Positions 1 to 5,493 of a DNA stretch of 6,850 nt are shown one piece after another. This stretch comes from RZYP01 sp964386405. Lineage in GTDB: Bacteria; Bacillota; Negativicutes; Acidaminococcales; Acidaminococcaceae. The notes below the pieces were generated by a model. It worked only from the letters and a program-made list of their open reading frames with translations, was not told the DNA's origin and made no database searches. Positions within the stretch are counted from its first letter, which is position 1. Every line of letters starts with the position of its first letter. The translations under genes and the position numbers were made by a program. The stretch is from assembly GCA_964386405.1 (NCBI GenBank), contig CAYLRW010000069.1:1-6850 (forward strand), in the 5' to 3' direction.

Positions 1-40
1 CTCCGTTATTTCGTGGGTTCGATCCCCACCAGTCACCCCA
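1..40 (+). tRNA. tRNA-His, 3' part only
   Basis: The window opens inside the anticodon arm of a tRNA, so the anticodon is not visible. What remains is the T stem GTGGG with CCCAC around loop TTCGATC (13-29), the 3' acceptor strand CAGTCAC (30-36), discriminator C37 and an encoded CCA (38-40). A C discriminator is the mark of bacterial tRNA-His, where C73 pairs with the extra G-1. The inferred 5' strand GTGACTG also fits tRNA-His. The identity is inferred from these 3' features, because the GTG anticodon lies outside the window. It is the first visible member of a four-tRNA run. Confidence 0.8.
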
Positions 41-64
41 CAATTTTTAGTTGTTGCCTATCTT

Positions 65-140
65 TGGGGCGTCGCCAAGTCGGTAAGGCACGGGACTTTG
101 ACTCCCGCATGCGTTGGTTCGAGTCCAGCCGCCCCAGCCA
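65..140 (+). tRNA. tRNA-Gln (anticodon UUG)
   Basis: Complete 76-nt cloverleaf. The acceptor strand TGGGGCG pairs with CGCCCCA (130-136), followed by discriminator G137 and encoded CCA. The anticodon stem CGGGA/TCCCG (91-95, 103-107) encloses the loop CTTTGAC with anticodon TTG at 98-100. The T arm carries the standard TTCGAGT loop. It reads CAA and, by wobble, CAG. It lies 24 bp after tRNA-His and 4 bp before tRNA-Lys, so all are surely one processed transcript. Confidence 0.97.
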
Positions 141-144
141 TTGT

Positions 145-220
145 GATCCACTAGCTCAGTCGGTAGAGCACCTGACTTTTAATCAGGGTGTCCCGCGTTC
201 GAGTCGCGGGTGGATCACCA
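145..220 (+). tRNA. tRNA-Lys (anticodon UUU)
   Basis: Complete 76-nt cloverleaf. The acceptor strand GATCCAC pairs with GTGGATC (210-216), then discriminator A and encoded CCA. The anticodon stem CCTGA/TCAGG encloses the loop CTTTTAA with anticodon TTT at 178-180. The T stem is CCGCG/CGCGG. The U36-A37 pair at 180-181 is the recognition signature for t6A37 modification, so this tRNA is an expected substrate of the TsaB/D/E system encoded about 2.5 kb downstream. Confidence 0.97.
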
Positions 221-239
221 TTTTTTTATTCTTTATGCC

Positions 240-324
240 GCGGGAGTGGCGGAACTGGCAGACGCACTAGACTTAGGATCTAGCGCCGTGAGGCGTGCAG
301 GTTCGATTCCTGTCTCCCGCACCA
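240..324 (+). tRNA. tRNA-Leu (anticodon UAG)
   Basis: Complete 85-nt class II tRNA. The acceptor strand GCGGGAG pairs with CTCCCGC (314-320), then discriminator A321 and encoded CCA. The anticodon stem CTAGA/TCTAG (267-271, 279-283) encloses the loop CTTAGGA with anticodon TAG at 274-276. The long variable arm has a perfect stem CGCC/GGCG (284-287, 292-295) on a GTGA loop, as expected for leucine tRNAs. It is the last gene of the tRNA operon and is followed at once by a terminator. Confidence 0.97.
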
Positions 325-335
325 ACTAAACAAAC

Positions 336-371
336 AAAAGGCTTCTCAGTTTTTCTGAGAAGCCTTTTTTT
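336..371 (+). terminator. Intrinsic terminator of the tRNA operon
   Basis: A 10-bp perfect stem, GGCTTCTCAG (340-349) with CTGAGAAGCC (355-364), surrounds a TTTTT loop. It is preceded by four A and followed by seven T, so the stem can extend through A-T pairs. It begins 12 nt after the CCA of tRNA-Leu. It is strong and could also act on the opposite strand, since A and T tracts flank both sides. Confidence 0.93.
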
Positions 372-419
372 ACTAAGGTTTCATCTTGCGTAAAAATGAT
401 ATTTCCAAGAATAATGTTC

Positions 420-448
420 TTGCTAATCATTTTCAAAGATGATAAAAT
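420..448 (+). promoter_or_regulatory. Candidate sigma-A promoter for the GGDEF gene
   Basis: TTGCTA (420-425) and TAAAAT (443-448) are separated by 17 bp. They match the -35 consensus at 4 of 6 positions and the -10 consensus at 5 of 6. Transcription would begin near 455 and leave an untranslated leader of about 170 nt before the chosen start codon. The leader contains a palindrome. The call rests on sequence match alone. Confidence 0.45.
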
Positions 449-528
449 TCAGACAAGTAGCTTTATTTATGGGCGTCATGTTTGTATTGAAGCCTAGCCT
501 TCATTTTAGCCTTGCTGAAATTTCTGGG

Positions 529-543
529 CCAGACTAAGTCTGG
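529..543. repeat. 15-bp palindrome in the GGDEF gene leader
   Basis: CCAGACT and its exact complement AGTCTGG flank a single central A. With a 1-nt centre it suits a dimeric-regulator operator better than an RNA hairpin. The sequence after it is T-rich but has no clean T run, so a terminator is unlikely. It lies about 85 bp upstream of the GGDEF start codon and downstream of the candidate promoter, where a bound protein would act as a roadblock. No known binding-site consensus was recognised. Confidence 0.4.
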
Positions 544-613
544 TCGTTTGTTGTTTATGGAACCCTTCTTTGTTTTCTGTTCATTTGCGTTTCAGTATAA
601 ATCAGCCTTTTGT

Positions 614-619
614 GAGGTG
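614..619 (+). promoter_or_regulatory. Ribosome binding site that sets the GGDEF gene start
   Basis: GAGGTG lies 7 nt upstream of the ATG at 627. The upstream in-frame ATG at 570 has no comparable Shine-Dalgarno sequence. This favours the shorter protein, which begins shortly before its first hydrophobic segment. Confidence 0.6.
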
Positions 620-626
620 CCAGCAA

Positions 627-1310
627 ATGTATATCTATACGAACAAAATCTTCCACAAGCATACTTCATTGATTTTTACTTTATTAGGTGCTTCCTCTGC
701 TTCAATCGCGTTTTTAATTCAACGCCTTAGCGAAACCTATTTTCCAAGTATGCGAGATATTGTCGTTTATTTTGCGATTATTCTTTTTGCTGTTTTTGGT
801 GCCATCATCGGCAAAATGATTTATGAGCTGCATTATATGGCGATGTTTGATTTTTTGACCAAACTAGGCAATAGATGGTACTTCAATATACGGCTTACAC
901 AAGAAATTGAAAGAAATAAACGTGGTAATTATTCTGTTTGCGTGGCAGCAATCGATGTTGATAATTTCAAGCAGATAAACGATCAAATGGGTCATTACGC
1001 TGGTGATGCCGTTTTGGTCAACATTTCGAATATCTTCCGTAAATATACCCGTAACTTGGATGTTGTATCAAGATGGGGCGGCGATGAATTCGTCATAATA
1101 TTTCCTGATACGGATATGGGAAGCTCATTGGAAATCACGAATAAACTCAAAGATGTTGTGCTCGCCAGCGAGGAATGCGGCATCGCTACTTTAAGCATCG
1201 GCGTAGTAACGATAGACAGAGACTGGGACAAGAAACAGGTTATCAGGGAAGTTGATTTAATGCTCAGGGCCGCAAAGAAAACCAAAAATTCCGTGGTATC
1301 TCTTGCCTGA
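627..1310 (+). CDS. Membrane-anchored GGDEF diguanylate cyclase
   Basis: Predicted to condense two GTP into the second messenger cyclic di-GMP at the inner face of the membrane. The 227-residue protein has two hydrophobic segments (about 13-31 and 44-66) and then a single GGDEF domain (about 73-227). Visible motifs are DFLTKLGNR (75-83), the metal-binding stretch DVDNFKQIND (110-119), GD at 126-127, and the active-site loop GGDEF (151-155), which is canonical. The inhibitory I-site RxxD is intact as RNLD (142-145), exactly five residues before GGDEF, so product feedback is expected. The C-terminal region (LMLRAAKKTKN) departs from the usual ALYxAK form. There is no recognisable sensor domain; the short loop between the two helices leaves little room for ligand binding. 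The start at 627 was chosen for its ribosome binding site; an ATG at 570 would add 19 residues. The gene has its own promoter candidate and terminator. Base composition looks more A+T-rich than the tsa operon. Activity is inferred from intact motifs. Confidence 0.9.
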   Translation: MYIYTNKIFHKHTSLIFTLLGASSASIAFLIQRLSETYFPSMRDIVVYFAIILFAVFGAIIGKMIYELHYMAMFDFLTKLGNRWYFNIRLTQEIERNKRGNYSVCVAAIDVDNFKQINDQMGHYAGDAVLVNISNIFRKYTRNLDVVSRWGGDEFVIIFPDTDMGSSLEITNKLKDVVLASEECGIATLSIGVVTIDRDWDKKQVIREVDLMLRAAKKTKNSVVSLA

Positions 1311-1365
1311 TATTAATTTGGCACAATAAATTTATAAGTAATAATCAATGTCTTTAGTTATTATG

Positions 1366-1392
1366 ACACCACTTTCTTAGTGGTGTTTTTTT
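1366..1392 (+). terminator. Intrinsic terminator after the GGDEF gene
   Basis: An 8-bp perfect stem ACACCACT/AGTGGTGT (1366-1373, 1379-1386) with loop TTCTT runs into seven T (1386-1392). It lies about 55 nt after the stop codon and isolates the GGDEF gene from the transporter gene downstream. Confidence 0.9.
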
Positions 1393-1441
1393 ATTATTTG
1401 GCACGCGTTACCGAAATATTGAGTTTTCTTAGTTAATTGCG

Positions 1442-1450
1442 TGATATACT
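1442..1450 (+). promoter_or_regulatory. Extended -10 promoter candidate for the MFS gene
   Basis: TGATATACT contains the extended -10 TG dinucleotide one base before TATACT (1445-1450, 5 of 6). No good -35 element stands at 16-18 bp; TTGAGT at 1419 is 20 bp away, which is too far. It is the only convincing promoter between the upstream terminator and the transporter gene, and transcription would start near 1457. Confidence 0.5.
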
Positions 1451-1522
1451 TGTGAATAGTATTGATAGTGTAAAGAATTGATGGCTGTGCTTAAAAATTT
1501 AGAAGTATTGGGGGCGGAATTC

Positions 1523-2692
1523 ATGCAAAGTAAATTTGCTTTTTCTAATATTTTTATCATTGGGTTGGTCAGCCTTTTTATTGATATGAGCACGGAAATG
1601 GTTTATCCGCTGATTCCTTTATTTTTGACGACAAATCTTGGCGCGACGCCTGCGATTGTTGGCGTGATAGAAGGTATAGCAGAGTGTACGGCCTCATTGC
1701 TGAAAGTATTGAGCGGGTACATAGGGGATGTCTACCGGAATAAGAAAAAGTTGACGCTTATTGGTTACTCTGCTGCTATTGTCTACAAAGTATTTTTGTT
1801 GCTTGCGACCTCATGGACGGGGGTTTTGGCTGCCAGGGTAATCGACCGTATCGGCAAGGGTATCAGAGTAGCGCCTCGTGACGCATTGGTAGAAGAGTCG
1901 AGTGAGAAAAATAAATTGGGGCGCTCTTATGGTTTGCACAAGATGCTCGATATGGTTGGTTCGGCATTAGGCGTCCTGCTTGCTTATTTCATTATTACCA
2001 ATGATGTTGATTTTGAAACAGCCTTTCTTTATTCGATTATTCCAGCGGTAATTGGTGTCCTGATGATAGGAGCTGTGCAGGAAAAGGGCAGCGGCAAACG
2101 TGATGTCCAAAAGTTTACTTTGAGGGGCGTGCAGCTTGACAGAAGGCTTAAACTTTATTTGGGAGCAATGTTTATCTTTTGTCTCGGCAATTCCTCCAAT
2201 GTCTTTCTGCTGCTTCGTGCTAAGGATTGCGGGTTTTCAGTCTCACAGGTAATTTTGCTTTATTTGGCATTTAATGTATCGGCGTCCTTGTTATCTATGT
2301 TTGCCGGCAGATTATCTGATAAGGTAGGCAGAAGAAGGATCATTGTACCGGGATATATTGTTTTCGCACTGGTTTATCTGGGTTTTGGCTTACTATCAAG
2401 CAAACTGGCTATAATAATACTATTTATCGCGTATGGCGTTTATACGGCTTTCAACACCGCTGCCGAGAGGGCTTTTATTGCTGAGACGGCACCGGCAAAT
2501 CTGAAAGGCACCGTTCTTGGCTTATATGGCATGCTTCAAGGCGTAGGATTATTACTATCTTCAATTATCGCAGGTTTATTGTGGGATTATGTCAGCCCAA
2601 GTGCCCCTTTCTTGTTTGGTGGTATAGTAGGCGGTATAGCCGCGATTGCCATAACATTTATATTAGGTGAAGACAGGGTAAGAACAGTATAA
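1523..2692 (+). CDS. MFS transporter, substrate unknown
   Basis: A 389-residue integral membrane protein of the major facilitator superfamily (MFS_1 type), presumably a proton-coupled efflux or uptake carrier; the substrate cannot be read from sequence. About 12 hydrophobic segments fall into two halves split by a hydrophilic loop (about 185-210). The first helix carries acidic residues D21 and E25. Motif A appears as GYIGDVYRNKKK (65-76) and again in the second half as GRLSDKVGRRR (262-272). The loop DRIGKGIRVAPRD (108-120) is a signature I associate with a widespread but poorly characterised MFS branch. The start at ATG 1523 is preceded by a G-rich Shine-Dalgarno-like stretch (GGGGGCGG, 1510-1517). 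An alternative ATG at 1481 (or TTG 1478) would add 14-15 residues with only a weak ribosome site. No terminator is visible before tsaE, so some readthrough into the t6A operon is possible. Confidence 0.85.
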   Translation: MQSKFAFSNIFIIGLVSLFIDMSTEMVYPLIPLFLTTNLGATPAIVGVIEGIAECTASLLKVLSGYIGDVYRNKKKLTLIGYSAAIVYKVFLLLATSWTGVLAARVIDRIGKGIRVAPRDALVEESSEKNKLGRSYGLHKMLDMVGSALGVLLAYFIITNDVDFETAFLYSIIPAVIGVLMIGAVQEKGSGKRDVQKFTLRGVQLDRRLKLYLGAMFIFCLGNSSNVFLLLRAKDCGFSVSQVILLYLAFNVSASLLSMFAGRLSDKVGRRRIIVPGYIVFALVYLGFGLLSSKLAIIILFIAYGVYTAFNTAAERAFIAETAPANLKGTVLGLYGMLQGVGLLLSSIIAGLLWDYVSPSAPFLFGGIVGGIAAIAITFILGEDRVRTV

Positions 2693-2717
2693 TACTGGTG
2701 CATTGCTCAAAATTTAT

Positions 2718-2726
2718 TGGTATAAT
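2718..2726 (+). promoter_or_regulatory. Extended -10 promoter candidate for the tsaE operon
   Basis: TGGTATAAT is an exact TATAAT (2721-2726) with the extended -10 TG. The -35 region at the proper distance is poor, and TTGCTC at 2703 is too close (12 bp). Transcription would begin near 2733, giving a leader of about 30 nt before tsaE. Confidence 0.6.
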
Positions 2727-2763
2727 AAACTATTAAATATATTTAGGTTTGGTGGGTTAGGTA

Positions 2764-3240
2764 ATGAAAGAGTTTTACTGCGCAAACAGCGAGGAAACTG
2801 AAAAATTAGGTTTTGCAATCGGTCAGGCTGCCGGTGAAGGGGATGTCATCTGTCTCAGTGGTGACCTTGGTGCCGGTAAGACCGCCCTGGCCAAAGGAAT
2901 AGCATTGGCTAAGGGTGTTCCTGAAAGTGAAATAACCAGTCCTACTTTTGCTATTATGAATATTTATCAGGGCAAGGACACAGATCTTAGGCATTTTGAT
3001 TTGTACAGGCTGAACAGAGCTGAAGAATTGGATGATATAGGCTTTGATGAATATGTCGGCGGCTGTGGGATAACGATGATTGAATGGGCAGATTTATTTT
3101 CTGAGGAAATGCCTGAGGAGTATCTGCAAATCAATATCAGTGTTGAAAATACGGGACGTAAAATCATTTTGGAGCCTCACGGCAGACAATATGAAGAACT
3201 ATGTAAGAAGGTGGAAGTACTTGTTAATTCTGGGAATTGA
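2764..3240 (+). CDS. tsaE: t6A biosynthesis ATPase TsaE
   Basis: The ATPase that works with TsaB and TsaD to transfer the threonylcarbamoyl group to A37 of tRNAs reading ANN codons; it acts in the cytosol. The 158 residues match the usual family length of about 150-160. The Walker A loop GDLGAGKT lies at 33-40 in the typical context after a short N-terminal strand. Other family marks are SPTF (59-62), HFDLYRL (77-83) and the EWAD segment (107-110), which supplies the Walker B-like acidic region. The start is the first ATG after the promoter candidate; the ribosome site upstream is only a G-rich stretch (GGTGGG, 2751-2756). It is the first gene of the operon, and its last 20 nt are shared with tsaB, which suggests translational coupling. 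Confidence 0.96.
   Translation: MKEFYCANSEETEKLGFAIGQAAGEGDVICLSGDLGAGKTALAKGIALAKGVPESEITSPTFAIMNIYQGKDTDLRHFDLYRLNRAEELDDIGFDEYVGGCGITMIEWADLFSEEMPEEYLQINISVENTGRKIILEPHGRQYEELCKKVEVLVNSGN
3206..3214 (+). promoter_or_regulatory. Ribosome binding site that sets the tsaB TTG start
   Basis: AGAAGGTGG inside the end of tsaE is followed 6 nt later by TTG at 3221. The in-frame ATG at 3191 lies upstream of this site and would add ten residues that TsaB proteins lack, so this site decides in favour of the TTG. Confidence 0.8.
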
Positions 3241-3916
3241 TACAGCAACTAAAGTTTGCACCGTATCTCTGCTAAGAGATAGCGAACCTGTTGCAGAATA
3301 TGAAATAAATGCTGGCATGACGCATTCAGAAGGTTTACTGCCGCAAATAGGGCAGCTTTTTGAACGTACCAAAATAGCGAAAAAAGATATTGATTTGATT
3401 GCCATAAGTATCGGCCCAGGCTCTTTTACAGGCTTGCGCATCGGCCTTGCTACGGCAGAGGCTCTGGCCTACTCTTGGCAGATTCCTGTTTGCGGTGTTG
3501 ATACTATGAAAGCCATGGCCTATAATCTGCCAGTTGACGATATTATACTGGCACCTGTGCTGGATGCGCAGAAAGGCAATTATTATCTGGCACTGTACGA
3601 ATGGCAGGACGGTGAATTAATCGAGTACCAAAAAGTGACGGTTGTATCACGGGAAGAATTGCTCACCAGATTCTCTGAATTTGCGAAGCCGGTACTGCTA
3701 TTGGGTGAATGTGCGAAGCTGGCACAAGAAAGCTTACCACCGTCAGTGAAGCTTGCACATTGGCAAGTGCGTATGCCAAAAGCGTCTTCCGTGGCTCTTC
3801 TGGGGCTGGATGAATACAATAATGGCCAAAGAAAAGATATTTTTGAATTAAATCTTCATTATATAAGACGATCGGAAGCAGAAGAATTATGGGAAAAACG
3901 GCAAAAGAAGGTATAG
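3221..3916 (+). CDS. tsaB: t6A complex scaffold protein TsaB
   Basis: TsaB is the catalytically inactive paralogue of TsaD. It forms the TsaB-TsaD heterodimer that TsaE joins during t6A37 synthesis. Starting at TTG 3221 the protein begins MLILGIDTATK, the classic N-terminus of the ASKHA-fold family, and is 231 residues long, the normal size. Further marks are MTHSEGLLP (33-41), GPGSFTGLRIG (65-75), and the C-terminal YIRRSEAEELW (214-224). It lacks the HxEGH metal site found in TsaD, as expected for TsaB. The start lies 20 nt inside tsaE behind a strong Shine-Dalgarno sequence, and the gene end overlaps rimI by 28 nt. Longer in-frame versions from 3080 or ATG 3191 would add N-terminal residues with no counterpart in the family. 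Confidence 0.95.
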   Translation: MLILGIDTATKVCTVSLLRDSEPVAEYEINAGMTHSEGLLPQIGQLFERTKIAKKDIDLIAISIGPGSFTGLRIGLATAEALAYSWQIPVCGVDTMKAMAYNLPVDDIILAPVLDAQKGNYYLALYEWQDGELIEYQKVTVVSREELLTRFSEFAKPVLLLGECAKLAQESLPPSVKLAHWQVRMPKASSVALLGLDEYNNGQRKDIFELNLHYIRRSEAEELWEKRQKKV

Positions 3917-4347
3917 TAACGCGGGAAATGTCCGCGGCAGATTTGAAGGCCGTGCAGGCTATTGAGCAGGAGTCTTTTCATGACAGTTGGGCTGTTGAAT
4001 CCTGGGTGGCTGAATTAAACAGCAGTATAGCCAAATACATAGTTCTGGAGCAGGAAGGTATTATCAAAGGATTTGCGGGTTTCTGGCTGATTGCAGGTGA
4101 AGCGCAGGTAACACGGGTGGCGGTGGCAAAGGATGCACGAGGCCAAGGCCTGGGTAAAATACTGACCGCAGCGCTGATAGCCGCAGCCTGGCAGGATGGT
4201 GCCGAGGCTGTTACACTTGAAGTAAGAAAGAGCAATGTCGCTGCCCAAACTGTTTATACGCAAACAGGTTTTACTGTTTCCGGGGTAAGACCACATTATT
4301 ACGAAGACAATAAGGAAGATGCCATTATCATGTGGCTGTATCGATAG
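3889..4347 (+). CDS. rimI: RimI-type N-alpha-acetyltransferase
   Basis: A GNAT-fold enzyme that transfers acetyl from acetyl-CoA to a protein N-terminus; in Escherichia coli the known target is ribosomal protein S18. The 152-residue length fits RimI (about 150). Visible elements are IVTREM (9-14) as the first strand, the acetyl-CoA pyrophosphate loop RGQGLG (84-89) after VTRVAVAKDA, the family segment LEVRKSN (110-116) containing the likely catalytic glutamate E111, and Tyr123 in VYTQTGF as the likely general acid; the end GVRPHYYEDNKEDA is also typical. The ATG at 3889 is kept because the first beta strand must be included; the ATG at 3928 would remove it. It overlaps tsaB by 28 nt and sits between tsaB and tsaD, a common Firmicute order. 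Whether S18 is the target here is inferred. Confidence 0.93.
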   Translation: MGKTAKEGIVTREMSAADLKAVQAIEQESFHDSWAVESWVAELNSSIAKYIVLEQEGIIKGFAGFWLIAGEAQVTRVAVAKDARGQGLGKILTAALIAAAWQDGAEAVTLEVRKSNVAAQTVYTQTGFTVSGVRPHYYEDNKEDAIIMWLYR

Positions 4348-4364
4348 AAAAACAGGTGGATTTT

Positions 4365-5381
4365 ATGGAGAAAAAAGATATTTATATATTAGGAATTGAG
4401 AGCAGCTGCGATGAAACGGCTGCTGCCGTTGTCAAAAATGGCAGGGAAGTTTTATCGAATATCATTTCATCGCAGGTACCGATACATAGAAAATTTGGCG
4501 GCGTAGTGCCGGAAATTGCTTCGCGCAAGCATATTGAAAATGTCCTGCCGGTGATTGATGAAGCCTTGCAGCAAGCAAAGGTTGATCTCAAAGAGCTTGA
4601 TGGTATTGCTGTTACTTACGGACCGGGACTGGTTGGAGCCTTGTTGGTGGGACTTGCTGCCGGCAAAGCTTTGGCTTTTGCGTTGGACAAACCACTGCTT
4701 GGCGTGAATCATCTTGAAGGTCATGTGTTTGCAAACTTTCTGGTTGATGAAGAGTTAGAACCGCCTTTTATGGCCCTAGTGGTTTCCGGCGGTCACACAG
4801 CCTTAATGAAAGTGAAAGACTACAATAGTTTCGAACTTCTCGGACAAACCAGGGATGATGCAGCCGGTGAAGCCTTTGACAAGATAGCACGTGTCATGGG
4901 CTTGCAGTATCCAGGCGGCCCTGAAATAGAATTGCTGGCAAAGGATGGGAATCCTGCTGCGATTGATTTCCCGCGTGCCTTGCTCGACCAAAGCTATGAT
5001 TTCAGCTTCAGTGGTTTGAAATCAGCGGTAATCAATTATCTGCATACGGAAAAGCAAGCTGGACGTGAAGTAAACAGGGCAGATGTTGCTGCCAGCTTTC
5101 AGGCGGCCATTGTTGATGTACTGGTCAAGAAAAGCATGCATGCTATGAAGGCGAGCGGTTTAACGAAAATAGTACTGGCCGGCGGTGTCTCTGCTAATAA
5201 GACCCTGCAGGCTGAATTAGGGGCAGCAATGGAGACTATAGGAGTACAACTTGTGCATCCGAAACCGGTGCTTTGCACAGATAATGCTGTGATGATTGCT
5301 TGCCGTGGTTACTATAAATTTCTGAATGCCGAATTCAGCAGCATGGATTTGAATGCAGATCCTGCACTCAAATTAGGATGA
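4365..5381 (+). CDS. tsaD: tRNA N6-threonylcarbamoyladenosine transferase TsaD
   Basis: The catalytic subunit that moves the threonylcarbamoyl group from threonylcarbamoyl-AMP (made by a TsaC/TsaC2 enzyme, not in this window) to A37 of ANN-decoding tRNAs. At 338 residues it is standard length. Motifs in order are GIESSCDETA (10-19), YGPGLVGALLVG (85-96), the metal-binding HLEGH (116-120, ligands H116 and H120), SGGHTAL (141-147), GEAFDK (168-173), FSFSGLKSA (213-221), GGVSANKTL (273-281) and TDNAVM (305-310), whose D306 is the third metal ligand. The ATG at 4365 is chosen because AGGTGG (4354-4359) lies 5 nt upstream and the protein then starts at its usual point; a GTG at 4332 would overlap rimI and add 11 residues. 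It is the last gene of the operon; no hairpin terminator follows, only the DnaA-box region. Confidence 0.97.
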   Translation: MEKKDIYILGIESSCDETAAAVVKNGREVLSNIISSQVPIHRKFGGVVPEIASRKHIENVLPVIDEALQQAKVDLKELDGIAVTYGPGLVGALLVGLAAGKALAFALDKPLLGVNHLEGHVFANFLVDEELEPPFMALVVSGGHTALMKVKDYNSFELLGQTRDDAAGEAFDKIARVMGLQYPGGPEIELLAKDGNPAAIDFPRALLDQSYDFSFSGLKSAVINYLHTEKQAGREVNRADVAASFQAAIVDVLVKKSMHAMKASGLTKIVLAGGVSANKTLQAELGAAMETIGVQLVHPKPVLCTDNAVMIACRGYYKFLNAEFSSMDLNADPALKLG

Positions 5382-5420
5382 AATAAGTAGGAAAACTTTG
5401 CAAAGAAAAATTGCGTCAAC

Positions 5421-5429
5421 TGTGGATAA
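5421..5429 (-). promoter_or_regulatory. DnaA box 1, perfect match
   Basis: TGTGGATAA on the + strand is TTATCCACA on the - strand, an exact match to the bacterial DnaA box TTATNCACA. It lies 40 bp after the tsaD stop codon and is the outermost member of a three-box array. Confidence 0.8.
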
Positions 5430-5462
5430 CTCTGCAAAACGTTGATATATCTTATTATTGCC

Positions 5463-5471
5463 TGTTAATAA
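5463..5471 (-). promoter_or_regulatory. DnaA box 2, one mismatch
   Basis: TGTTAATAA reads TTATTAACA on the - strand and differs from TTATNCACA only at position 6. It has the same orientation as the two perfect boxes. It begins 42 bp after box 1 and 21 bp before box 3, so all three would lie on one face of the helix. Taken alone it would be too weak to call. Confidence 0.5.
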
Positions 5472-5493
5472 GTAGTGTGTGATTGTGGATAAT
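5465..5493 (+). promoter_or_regulatory. Candidate promoter of the histidine kinase gene
   Basis: TTAATA (5465-5470) and GATAAT (5488-5493) are spaced by 17 bp and match the consensus hexamers at 4 and 5 positions. Transcription would start near 5500, about 57 nt before the kinase start codon. Both hexamers overlap DnaA boxes 2 and 3, so bound DnaA would block polymerase. The match is modest, and the kinase could instead be read through from tsaD. Confidence 0.35.
5484..5492 (-). promoter_or_regulatory. DnaA box 3, perfect match
   Basis: A second exact TTATCCACA on the - strand, 63 bp (about six helical turns) from box 1 and in the same orientation. It overlaps the -10 element of the candidate kinase promoter. 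A near match in the other orientation, TTATCCAAA, falls just inside the kinase gene at 5572-5580. Confidence 0.8.

Noticed and set aside
240..372. Integration site of a mobile element at tRNA-Leu
   Set aside because: No integrase gene is present, and I saw no repeat of the tRNA-Leu 3' end further downstream in the window.
495..513. Direct repeat TAGCCTT, two copies 12 bp apart
   Set aside because: Seven-base repeats in A+T-rich leader sequence arise often by chance, and there is no third copy or symmetry to support a binding site.
455..626. A c-di-GMP riboswitch in the long GGDEF leader
   Set aside because: I looked for GEMM-type conserved core segments and a terminator-like switch and saw neither. 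Only the palindrome at 529-543 stands out.
512..730. A 72-codon open frame in the GGDEF leader
   Set aside because: It overlaps the GGDEF gene in another frame, has no ribosome binding site and no recognisable family. The aromatic-rich translation is typical of A+T-rich non-coding sequence.
3080..3220. Extended N-terminus of TsaB from an upstream ATG
   Set aside because: The extra residues read through tsaE in another frame and have no counterpart in the family. The Shine-Dalgarno sequence at 3206-3214 points to TTG 3221.
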